A DNA stretch of 64,000 nt from Amphiura filiformis (Eukaryota; Echinodermata; Ophiuroidea; Amphilepidida; Amphiuridae): assembly GCF_039555335.1 (NCBI RefSeq), contig NC_092637.1, positions 40,698,526 to 40,762,525 of the forward strand. Direction: 5' to 3'. Each line of letters begins with the position of its first letter. Positions within the stretch are counted from its first letter, which is position 1. The position numbers were made by a program, and so were the translations under genes. The notes beneath the pieces are model-generated. The model made no database searches and was not told the origin of the DNA. It saw only the letters and a program-made list of their open reading frames with translations. Shown here piece by piece: positions 1 through 10,500 of the stretch.

Positions 1-788
1 GTACACCACATTTCGCCATAATATATTCTAGAAACGCTGGCTGTTAGAATAAGAAAAATTTTAATTGTAATTATTGCACAAGTCACGGCGACCCTGTGAC
101 CTTTCCGGAAAAAGCCGAGTGGCAGGTTTTTCAAATAAATATTTTCTGTGTAAAAACTGTACCATCAGATAGGTAATGGAATATATGAATATTAACTGTA
201 CATCTGTCACAACAATTTTTGATAACAACTTGCGTCACAATTGATCTAGTATAGAAGGTAGAGAATTTATTTCAATCTTATATACGCCATTTTTTTTGGA
301 ATTAAGTGAAAATTAATTCTGTAAAAACTGTATTTTTTAATGTAATTTTCACATTAGACCCGACAAAAGATTACCGTTTTGTTGTTATGATAATCTAATC
401 TTTTGATTTTGTAAATAAAATTAGGGGTCTAATGTGGATTTAGGATGCAAACTGGAACAATCCAATGCCTTGTCAAAATCATGTGCTTCAAAATGGAGTT
501 CGGATGCACTTCGTAATACAACTTCCGCCACTGCGGGAAACCACATGCACAGCAGAGCACATGGCCGATATCAAAATCGATTTTATGTATTGTGTATGTA
601 GGCCTATTCATAGGACCCTCGTATTAATTGTCCCTATGCGCTTGAGAATTCAACAATATAAATAATGGTAGCTTTATTATAATACACATTAATGTTTTAA
701 GCAGATAAAATTCCAAAATATGATGCAGTAATGAAGTTGCGATTTATTAATATTATATGTATAAATTTTCACGATGATACTATCAAGT
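1..788. other. A+T-rich non-coding stretch
   Basis: No coding signal: the only open frames are about 60 codons, lie on opposite strands and resemble nothing known. No convincing RNA gene or inverted repeat was recognised before the tRNA-like sequence that follows. Confidence 0.5.
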
Positions 789-881
789 TCTTCGTGGTCG
801 AGCGGTCTAAGGCGCTGGACGCAGGGTATACGTGATACTAGCTAAAGCGGTGAGCCGTGAGTTCGAACCCCGCCTCTGCCA
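789..881 (+). repeat. tRNA-like sequence (SINE head or tRNA pseudogene)
   Basis: An A-box-like TGGTCGAGCGG and a B-box-like AGTTCGAACCCC sit about 50 bases apart, as in Leu/Ser-type tRNAs or a SINE head. The segment ends in TCTGCCA, but the 5' end cannot pair with it to form an acceptor stem and the anticodon arm does not pair well, so a functional tRNA is unlikely. An A/T-rich stretch follows. Confidence 0.5.
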
Positions 882-1242
882 AACTTTAAAAAGAATTAAA
901 AATTAAAATTTTACTTTTTAAAAATTTCATATTGGGGAAATGTGACTGGGAGAATTTATGTATGGCGTGGAGTGGTGTGCTACGTTGGTATCCAAATTCA
1001 TGACGAACGCCTTTCCCGGGACGCCTTTCCAATAATGGATGTAGCGGAATGAGCTCTAGTGAGTGCACGGTACTCTCCAGTGTCCAGGCTTACTGGTAAA
1101 GCCTACGCACGGAAAACGGGGAGTACCCAAACAAAAAGGGAGTATTATTTAATAAAAATTCCTTTAAAAGGAATAGGGCGGGCAAATAAAAAATTGTCAA
1201 GAGAAATGAAAGACTATGATGAGTAAGTCTTCACAATTAAAA

Positions 1243-1378
1243 ACAGGGAAAATATGACACAACATCGATTTCCAATGGGGGAATAACACAAAACGTATAA
1301 ACAAAGTTAAAGAGTTTTTAACTTTATACGTTTATACGTTTGTTATTCCCCATTGGAGGTTGTGTCATATTTTCCTGA
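1243..1378. repeat. Inverted repeat, about 60-bp arms
   Basis: The left arm begins near AGGGAAAATATGACACAAC and continues through CCAATGGGGGAATAACA and an ACGTATAAAC segment. The right arm carries the complementary order, GTTATTCCCCATTGG then TTGTGTCATATTTTCCTG. The loop is only a few bases around a run of T. It looks like a small foldback (MITE-like) insertion. Confidence 0.7.
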
Positions 1379-1794
1379 TTTTAATCTTATCTATTGCTTA
1401 TCTCTGCTGGTCAGTTGGAACAGATTTTCCCTGTTTTTATATTAACCTTTCACATCATAACAGAAGACGTTTTATGTTAACATTTTATATAAAACATTGT
1501 TATAAAACTGTTGTAGATAATAATAGTTATTTAAAACATTTTCGTAATCATACCTAGAGGATTTTTTTATCATCAGATAGAAATACTTCTGCTCATCTTC
1601 TCTGGTGAGACAACAGGGCTGGGGTATCTTTCCATATCAAAGTTTCAAAATCTGTCATATCAATTTCCTCAATATGTTGTTTTGATACAACTTACGAGGG
1701 GAAAACTTTGATTTTACAATATTTCGATATTATTTTTTAACTTTGTAACTTTATTATGATTAACATAACTGTATTTCAAAGCGTCAAACTATAT

Positions 1795-1991
1795 ATATTC
1801 GCTACTTGCACGGTTCCGCCATTATGCACTATGTGCGGGAGAGCCTCGAACTGGCAGCATACATGAAAGGAAGAATTATGTAACCTTACACAGAACGTTA
1901 TGACTAGTTCAATTCCCATTCATGTATGCTGCCAGTTCGAGGCTCTCCCCGCACATAGTGCATAATGGCGGAACCGTGCAAGTAGCGAATA
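1795..1991. repeat. Near-perfect foldback hairpin, about 72-bp arms
   Basis: Arms at about 1795-1866 and 1919-1991 are reverse complements with one visible single-base length difference (CGGGAG in the left arm against CGGGGAG). They are separated by a loop of about 52 bases. Both ends read ATATTCGCTACTTGCACGG or its complement. The high arm identity implies a recent insertion or recent arm homogenisation. No open reading frame is inside. Confidence 0.85.
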
Positions 1992-2589
1992 TCATTATTT
2001 TGTCCCAACAAACATATTCTGGGGAATAAAATATTCATTCATATGTTTATTTATTTTATTCAACCTGGGCCATTTCTACTGGTGCACATGCATTCTAATA
2101 ATTTGTCTATAATACCTTATACAAGCATTATCAAGCACAATTTGTCACAAGATTTGAAAAGTAAATAGCCTATGTAGGCCTACACACTGAACACAATGTA
2201 CATACAAGCTGTATTTAAGTCCATACAGAAGCTGTCAAAATGATATATATGACCTTCACGATGCTGTTATTTTAGCCCAAAGATTAGGAAAACTAGCAAA
2301 ACTGGTGAACTGGTACTGTTCTTGCTGCAATTTCCAAATAGTATTTCTATTACTTAAATAATTATTTTTGTTATTTCTTTTAATACAAACACATTACTGC
2401 CTATGACGACTTTATCGTATTACTTACATATCAAAAGCAAGTAATAATTACAAAACTTGCCGTAAACTATCACCTCTGTGGGTGTTTGGGATATAACCGG
2501 CACGAATATTTTCTCAACACTGCGGCATGTGAAAAAGTAGGTCAATAGTCAGAGAATACAGGGCAGGTGCGAACGCCGCACCCGCCCAA

Positions 2590-3150
2590 AAGGAAAACTA
2601 TTTAAAATGGGAATCTATTTGTGAAAAGCGGGAGGAAAGTTAAATGGGTTAACTGTTTACAAAAAGGGGGTACTATTTACAAAAAGGGGGAAAGTAAAAA
2701 AGGGAACAACTATTTAAAAAAAGTGGGAACTATTTGTAAAAAATGGGGGAACTAGGGCCTATTTGTAAAAAGGGAAAATTTTAAAAGGGAGAATTATTTG
2801 TAAAAACGGGGAACTATTTACAAAATGGGTGAAAGTAAAAAGGGGAACTATTTACAACAACGGGAACTATTTGTAAAAAGGAGGAAATTTAAAAAGGGGA
2901 TTATTTGTAAAAAGGGGGAGCTATTTACAAAATGGGTGAAAATAAAAAGGGGGTATTTAGTAAAACTGAGGGGGAACTATTTATAAAACCGGGGATATTT
3001 AAAGGGGATTATTTGTAAAAAGGGGGAACTATTTACAAAATGGGGAAATTCAAGAAGGGGAATTATTTGTAAAAGGATAACTATTTACAAAAGGGAAGTA
3101 TTTTGCAAAAGGAGGGGGTAATTTAAAATGGGGAAATAATGAATAACAGG
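2590..3150 (+). repeat. Degenerate G-rich minisatellite
   Basis: About twenty imperfect units of roughly 25-30 bases repeat the theme AAAAAGGGGGAACTATTTGT or ...TTTAC. Unit length and G-run length vary. The + strand is purine-rich with regular G runs. No gene is apparent. Confidence 0.85.
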
Positions 3151-3159
3151 GGAATTTGG

Positions 3160-4396
3160 CGGAGATCAGACACCGTACTATAGCATGACCATGCACACGG
3201 CATAAAACCGACCCACAAAGTTATCATCGAGGAATGTTTTATATTCATGCATGGTGTATGCACTTTTTAATCTCTGATGTAGCCAACCCTCCTCCGTGGA
3301 CAGAATGAAAAACGGATATATTTCTTTAAAAGGGCATATCTTCAAAAGTTATGAGCCGATTGAAATAATTGTTTCGGTTTATTAAAGCTAACGGGTAAAG
3401 GCTTATTTACATACCAACATATATACAGCCTGTCTCAAAAAAAGTTGTGCAAGTGGAAAGCGCCATCTTTGGCAATAAACACAAATGTATGAAAACCCTT
3501 TTGTGCCACTTTTTAGGAAATCATTTCTAATTCATTCTATTCAAGTTGAATAGAATGTTATATCCAAATACGTATACAGTACAGTTAATAAGAGAACATT
3601 CATTTGTATAGAAATGAGTATGTAATACTTGCTGAGGATGACTGTATTTAAGACCAGGGCAGCAAGGTGTATTGCTACAGGTGACGGCCTCGCAGAAGGA
3701 AGGGGGCTCTGAGTGATCCATGTAAACGAACAATAATGTTAAAGACCAAACTGTAAAATGGCTAAACTGTTTATTTCAAGCAATGTCGGGTTCAGCTGCT
3801 GCACACTCGGAAAATGTGCTTATGATTTGATGAAAATCATCAATGAATTTTAAATCTTTAGTGTAAAATTCCAAACGTATAATTATGATATGCAATATTT
3901 CGTTGACATGATTTTAATTTTACAATAGAGTGTGCAATTTTGTCTGTCTTTTAACATGCTTAATTGACAAAGAGAACAGTATTTACCATGATAAATACAT
4001 TGACATAGTACATGTATATAATTGTACAGCAGAATGTGAAATATGTATTTATCTTTTAATCTTTTTAAGTGAAAAATAGAATCATTATACATGTATCATG
4101 ATAGAACAGTAAAAACAATTTTGAAATGTTGTGTAATGCATTCTTTTCATTTCACGAAGGAACTCTTGATAAACTAGATGCTATCATTGGTTTTCATGTG
4201 CAGCTGGTCGAATCCAACGAAAAGTGTACACGGCATGTTCAGGGCCATAACTTAAAAGTATTAATCAATTGGCACTCGCTTTTGCATTGTGTTTATTCGC
4301 CTTGATCATACGCTTCGCGCCATATATAATAAGACCCCTTCTGTGAAAAACGTAGACACAGACCATGGATGACCTGATTAGCTCACGTGAAAGCCC
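3160..4396. other. Unannotated non-coding interval
   Basis: No gene, tandem array or strong hairpin was recognised. Short frames on the minus strand near 3.5-4.1 kb have no recognisable domains and A+T-biased composition. The interval ends at the terminal repeat of the next element. Confidence 0.4.
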
Positions 4397-5151
4397 TAGG
4401 GGAAAGTGGGGTAATGCCGGACTGTGGGGAATCCCGGACACGTCGATTGCAGCTAAACGGAGAAGGGTGGTACTACCTTAGGGTATTAGCTACCTCAAGG
4501 TGTACCTCACGTGTACTACTACCAGCGCTTTGGGTCTCGTCTTTCTTTGTGAAAATTACGAAAAAACAGAAATTGTCATTTTTGACTTTTTATCTGAACA
4601 GTGATTTATTAGCTGGGTGACAGTTAAAGCGACAAGGGACACAGATTAAGTATGGCTGAAAATTATGTTTGATACTTGATTGTTAGCTGGATGTATGAGT
4701 TCTGGTATCTTAAAAATGGATTAGTAGAACAAGCACTGAAAAAATAAATTGAGACCGTGAGGGGTAATCCCGGACACACATGCGTCTCTATACAGAGGTA
4801 ATGCCGGACACTTGTTATTTCGAAAATATAGACAACAACAACAGCCCCCATAGTTGCATGCTTGAGGTAACAGAAGTACCTAATACATTCAGGGGATTAT
4901 CATCCTACTCCACTTTCCCTCTTAGCAACAATCATGTGTCCGGGATTACCCCGTGTCCGGCATTACCCCATCATTTTTTTTTCATTTTGTTTTTTAATTA
5001 TAACTTATTAACTATAGATGTTGAGAACTGGTTACTAGTTAGAACATTACTCCTACTTTGCATTGATATGACTTTCACTGATGAACTTTATTTAATCTTG
5101 CACCTGTGTAGCCTTAACGAAAGGTGCCCGGGATTACCCCACTTTCCCCTA
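4397..5151. mobile_element. 755-bp element with 19-bp terminal inverted repeats
   Basis: The left end TAGGGGAAAGTGGGGTAAT and right end ATTACCCCACTTTCCCCTA are perfect inverted complements. Sub-terminal copies of the theme CCGGCATTACCCC / GGGGAATCCCGGACAC occur inside in both orientations. The 199-codon frame over 4780-5379 runs out of the element and has no transposase features, so this is a non-autonomous DNA element. No clear target-site duplication was seen. Confidence 0.7.
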
Positions 5152-5229
5152 TGTCTTAGCTATATATGGCCACAATCCCAGAACTATAGGCCTTACAATA
5201 GCAACAGGATGGAGCAAACAAAAAAGTTT

Positions 5230-6045
5230 TGCAAAGTGGCGAACTTGCCCCATATTGGGGCAGGTTCGCCATATGGCGAAAAAAGGTTTAAACATTGCAT
5301 AACAGTAGGCCTAACATATTCAATGCAAACATTTAACAAGAGTATACAGGGCATTCATTTTCTTCTGGGGAGTCACTAAATTTGTTTGCAGGGGTCGGGT
5401 CAGGGTAAAATGTAGGGGTCCAAAGTGAGCTTAAACGTATCATGTTTACAACTTCAGGGAGATTATGGATTAGGACATAAACGGTGGTTTGAGTAATACT
5501 GATACCACGGAACTTTAAAAAACATGCTTTTCAGTAGTTTTACCTTGTTTAATGGTATAATTATCGATATTTTACATAATACGCTGATGGGACAGGTCCC
5601 CCCTCCAGTTTGGGGCAAGTCCGCCCGGGGAAGATATAGGGCGAACATGCCCCATCCTCAAAAGGGCGAACGTGCCCCTAGTGCACATTTTAAAATTTTC
5701 TTCAGAGTATGCAAAATATAAATCGAATAAGGAGTTTATAACTGCATTAAATCTTTGACCAATCCCATATGTTCCCAATACAGATTTCCATTAAAACCAT
5801 CTGTATTTATGTATCAGTGATAATAGTACAACATTATGAATGCAAAAAAAAATTACGTTTTGGTGTAATTTTTTTGTTTTGGCTGCAGTTCGATGAACAC
5901 GTCCCTATGTATCGCGTAGTTAATATGAGAAGTTTATAATGACCTATGTCACCTAATTTTGCCATCACCAAATCCCCCGATAGCCGTAGTGCTGAGAAAC
6001 AAGGGGTGGGCGAACCTGCCCCTAGGGCGAACACTCCCCGCTCTC
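5230..6045. repeat. Dispersed GGGGCAGGTTCGCC-type motif cluster
   Basis: Variants of GGCGAACNTGCCCC occur near 5236, 5264 (inverted), 5612, 5640, 5664, 6008 and 6026 in both orientations. The span between them is A+T-rich and non-coding. The spacing suggests ends of one or more decayed foldback elements, but the boundaries could not be fixed. Confidence 0.45.
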
Positions 6046-6107
6046 CCCTACACTTTAAGAATATATCATTAGAGTTATATAATTTACTTCGAGGACTGTT
6101 AAGGCTT

Positions 6108-6270
6108 GCAAATTGGGATCCCAAAAATTTGGCATGTGCGGGGAGGGGCAAAGATTTTTGGCGGTCCGAGGGGGGGGGCAAGTGATTTTGGCAGGCCGAG
6201 GGGGGGGGCAAGTGATATTTGGCGAGTCATTTGGAAATTTTGGGGGGCTCATAATTATTGCACAGCCCCT
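6108..6270 (+). repeat. GGGATCCCAAAAATTTGGCAT / poly-G repeat family, copy 1
   Basis: The order is TTGGGATCCCAAAAATTTGG, then two units of GGCNGGCCGAGGGGGGGGCAA with TTTTGG spacers, then GGGGCTCATAATTATTGCAC and AGCCCC. The same order occurs near 39.28-39.51, 39.60-39.75 and 39.85-39.98 kb, with diverged relatives near 44.6-44.9 and 54.24-54.39 kb. It ends about 400 bp upstream of the DCLRE1A start codon. Confidence 0.7.
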
Positions 6271-6299
6271 GTAAAGTGCTACTCTGTTCAAGCGACACC

Positions 6300-6667
6300 C
6301 CACCCACTGATCACCATTCGCGGCGCCAGCACCAATGTTGACATTCGATGGCGCCATATCGGTGTTTAAAAATATGGCAATTACACAACATTAAAAGTAT
6401 TATTTTAACCACTAAATGTCCTATTTTTAAAAGAAAATAAGCTAAGACAAATAAAACAATGCATGACATCTTTTATTATTAAAAATTATCCTAAATCAAC
6501 CAAGACTTACAATTTTATAACTAAAAACATCTAGAAAGAGGCGCAAGTTCACAAAAATCTAAACCAGTGCCGAATTTGGAAGGGTTACTTTTCTTCAGTG
6601 CGCACTTTGTAATATTCCGCTTCTGCTGAAGTTTTAAACGCATCCCATTCAAAATACATGTGTGAAG
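6300..6667 (+). promoter_or_regulatory. Putative DCLRE1A promoter and 5'UTR
   Basis: Directly upstream of the first coding exon lie a CCAAT sequence (GCACCAATG, about 6329) and the palindrome ATGGCGCCAT (about 6350), which resembles a YY1-type ATGGCG site. No TATA box was found near a plausible start. An in-frame TAA at 6635-6637 supports initiation at the ATG at 6668. An ATG at 6658 is out of frame. The transcription start cannot be placed from sequence alone. Confidence 0.35.
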
Positions 6668-7535
6668 ATGCAATCGGACGACAGCGATGACGATATCTGG
6701 GACTACAAGTCCCTAAAACGATTTCGTAAACATGGAAAAAGTTCAGCTGGGTCGAGTAGTCAAGCAAGCTCAAGCATGGCAAGTAAGCTTAAAACCAAAA
6801 CTCAAAATCAGCGCTCATTCTTATCTCAACAAGTTGCTAAAAAATCACCCAAGAGAAAGTCCCTTCGTATGCGCTCTCAATCTGGTAGTCAGAGGTCAAA
6901 AACTAACTCTAAGTCTAAAGCCAAAACATCAACTAAAGCGAGTACTAAAGGCAAAGCTGCCGAGAAATCCAGTCAAAATAAACATGATAAGAAAGTCACT
7001 TCCAATAGTGCCACAACTGCACTAAAAAAGACAATATTTGCGTCACTTTGTGAAGACAGTGAGAGCGATTTAGATTTACAGACCTGCACACAGCCAAGTC
7101 GTGGGCATGTCTCTTTGCCGGCTGAGACTAACTTTCAAAAACCAAACATGCCAAACCCTGTGACATCCAGAGCAGCCAATCGATTGTGCCCTACATGTAG
7201 TCCATGCAGCAGTGAAGTATCTAGTGGCAGTGATCTCCCTGAAATTTCACTAACACAGTCCTCCGTCATGTTAGAAACTCCGAAGCTGAAAAACAAAACG
7301 CTGAAAAGAAAAAGCCAGTCTCCATCATCTTCTCGCAAAAAGTCACAAACTACTTCGGGATCCAGACAAAGTCCAATTACTCACTTTACTGTGACTGCCA
7401 CGACAACAACTCCACGGAAGATGTACGATGGGAATTGTCCCAACTGTCAGATGCCTTTCAATTCTCCAGCACTTAGTGGGAGCCCTAGCCAGCATGTGTA
7501 TGAGTGTATGGAAGTGCCTTTTACATCAGAAGAAG
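6668..7535 (+). CDS. DCLRE1A: DCLRE1A coding exon 1 (N-terminus and UBZ4 finger)
   Basis: The ATG at 6668 gives [15 protein letters not shown], matching the conserved N-terminal SEEDIWEYKS region of vertebrate SNM1A. A long Lys/Ser-rich, probably disordered stretch with basic clusters (possible nuclear localisation) follows. Residues C257, C260, H276 and C280 form the CxxC...HxxxC core of a UBZ4 ubiquitin-binding zinc finger (CPNCQMPF is nearly identical in vertebrates). In that family the finger recruits the nuclease to ubiquitylated PCNA. The exon ends GAA-G before GTAGGT at 7536, phase 1. Confidence 0.93.
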
Positions 7536-10500
7536 GTAGGTGTTTTATCAATGTGATTTGCTCCACACTGATGAAATTTGAGTAGCGCCGTAGAAGTATA
7601 ATTTTGCTTTCTATTTACGGTTAACGCTACGTATGAATATACATCATTGTTTTAAAAAGTACATGCACCATACAGAGGGTGTGAGTTCAGAGGTCATGTG
7701 TCAGAGATTAAAGCACTGTTAAAAGTCCATCTGTTCATAATGGTTTTGTACACAGTGAGACTGGGACAAATTTGTCAGAAAAAATAGAACTTCTTTGAAA
7801 TATTGACTTTTGAAGCCCAAGTGAGGGAGCAGTGGTGTAGCCAGGTTTTCGGAACTAGGGGGGCACAACTTGTAAATGTACTGACGAAAATTTTTTTTGC
7901 CGACGGAAGTTGTGAATTGTTGACCAGACCCCAATTTTGGGGGGTGGGCAAGGGAGAGGGGGGTAACTAAGTTAGGGCACAATTTTCCAAAAATTTTCGC
8001 AGTGTTTTTACGTTTATATAACAACATCCTTCAATGTGCTAACGTTAACAACTAAAAAGGAAGAGTCATCCAAGATTTGAGTGACATGTTCTTTATTTCT
8101 TCAACATGTACACACAAAATTGTCTATTTTTGACCCCCAAATTTATTTAGCCAAGGCCTGTCGTCTACCGACGGCCTGAGATGAACCGTCGGCACTGATG
8201 ACAGGCATGAGAATTTTCAGTTTAAAAACTGAATTCAGTTTTTTTTATAGTCAAAATTTCCGCAACTTTATTTAATTTCAGCCTGTTTTTTGGTACTTTT
8301 TGCCCAATTTCACGCGCATTTTCAGTTTTTTCAGTTTTTTTTAGGAAAGTGCAGTCTCATGCCTGTGATGAGTGGGGGGTACGCACTGTGAGGGAGCAAC
8401 CCTAACAAGTTTTTAAGTGTCATTTTAAAGCTTTTTAATACATGTATGATCCAAAGAATACAAATCTGGACATAACTCAGTATAAAAATTGCAACTTTCA
8501 TCTAGTAAGAATAATAATTATTTAAATATCAATTTTGTTTTCTCTCTCCAGAGTGTCGTCATGGGCTGAACTGCAAAGCTGTTATAGCAAGTCACTACAA
8601 GAAATTTACTCATCTACTACTAGCTTCAGCTAGAGCAGGCATCAAAGTCAACCAAGGTATAAAATAGCCTTGGTCAGTGGCGATGCCAGGAATTTTTCAG
8701 GGGACGGCATTAGGGGGCAAAAGTGAATTTCAGGGGGCAAAATTAACAAATTTTGCTCAAAATTACCGCAAAAAGTGGAATTTGTTGTCATTTTGGGTTT
8801 TTCTGGGGGGCAAGAGTTCTGACTGGGGGGGAAATTGCGCCCCCTCCCCTGGTGCCGTCACTGGCCTTGGTCAAGGCTTGGGGCCTTTAATATTCAACCA
8901 ATGCTATATCAATTATCCTACACCCTGGGCTTAGTGATTGTGCCCTCACAAGTTACTAGTATTCATACCTTGATCTTGTAAATTTTTGTAAGATTTGTTA
9001 CTAACAAAAGAAAATATTTCCTTTGTATGGCTATCTCAAAATCAATATTTCCAAGTTGCCACTGATTTTGCTTGATCACATCACACATTTCAAGCTTATA
9101 TTTCAACGTAATACCCTGAATCTTATTTTCTGTCCTGCTGAGTTAAAAGGTTGGCTACCCTTGGTTTAACCAAAAATTGCTTGATCGCACCCCCTGTTGT
9201 GCCCCCCTGACATGTTCAAAATCCTTGGCCCGATCCCCCCCCACCCAATTACCCAATTTTGGTGATATTCCAAATGATCTTAAAATGGTTTGGTTGCATT
9301 TCAAATCATAATTGGCCTTTCAAGTTTCATGTGAGTTGATAATTTTGCAAAATTTTAAAGAATTAGTCATAACCAAGGCGAGTTAGCGCAGCGGTAATTC
9401 CCTCGCTTTGCACCACTGAGGTCCCGGGTTCAAGCCCGGCGCGGCCCAGACTCATGTGCACTTGGTTTATCCCGATTCCATGCTCGCTCTCGCAGGTTTT
9501 CTCCGGGATCTCCGGTTTCCTCCTGTATCGCAAAAATCGGTGATTAGTTGTTTGGTTATCAAAACTTCCTTCACCCAATGGAATTTGGGGAGCTGCACAG
9601 ATAATTGGTGGATGTTACAATCTAAATTCGGATAGGTGTGCGCCGTTCGGCAGCAACCTAGTTGATGCGATCTGATTGTGATGATTCACCATTGCAGCGA
9701 AATTACAGCGCTTTGAGTCCTCTAAGATCTGGAGAAAGGTGCTTTATAAATCCAAAATTTATTTATTATTATTTATAACCACCCTTCTCTATTGCATAAT
9801 TTCTCAAAGGTGCCCCTAACAGGCATGATGTTTCCCCTATTTTATAGGAATCCCTACTTGGATATTTACATGTTTTCATTTCTTAAAAGCCTAATTTTGG
9901 GCTTTTTAGCTCAGTTTTACACTGGTTTCCCTATTTTTTCCTTATTTTCCTATTTTTTGACAAAGTATCAATATCATGCCTGCCCTAAATTGTATACCAA
10001 AAAAGTCATGTCCCCTCCCCCCTGTCACATTTTGCCCTGCCATAAATGTTTTTTCCAACCCCCCCCAAAAAAAAAAAAAAAAATTCATAACCCCTTATTT
10101 CTTGTAGCCAGCCAATTTAATTTTCATTTTTTTACCATTATTTTCATCATTTTAATCTAGTAAATAATGGATCTAAGGAAACGACATCCACAACTACAGA
10201 CCAATCAACACTATCACCTCAGGAAAGTGTGACCATTCCTACAAGTCCATGTACAAGATCTATGAGTAGAACAAATGATCAAAGACATACCTCAGCCGTA
10301 CCAAGACTACCTCATGGATTAAACTTTGATGGTGATGAGCCAGCTAGTAACCATGATGTCAGAGGAAAGTTACCTGGTTGTAAAAAGTTAGGAGAGGAAT
10401 CCAGAGATGCATGGCCATTGTCCCAAGATAAAGCGCCACCACAGACGCAAGATGACAAAGAACAGGAAGAATTGCAAAGTGATGATGATATCTTTGCGTA

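Noticed and set aside
789..881. Functional tRNA gene
   Set aside because: A and B boxes are good but the acceptor and anticodon stems do not pair.
4780..5379. 199-codon frame as a transposase
   Set aside because: It runs across the right end of the TIR element and lacks any catalytic motif or conserved domain.
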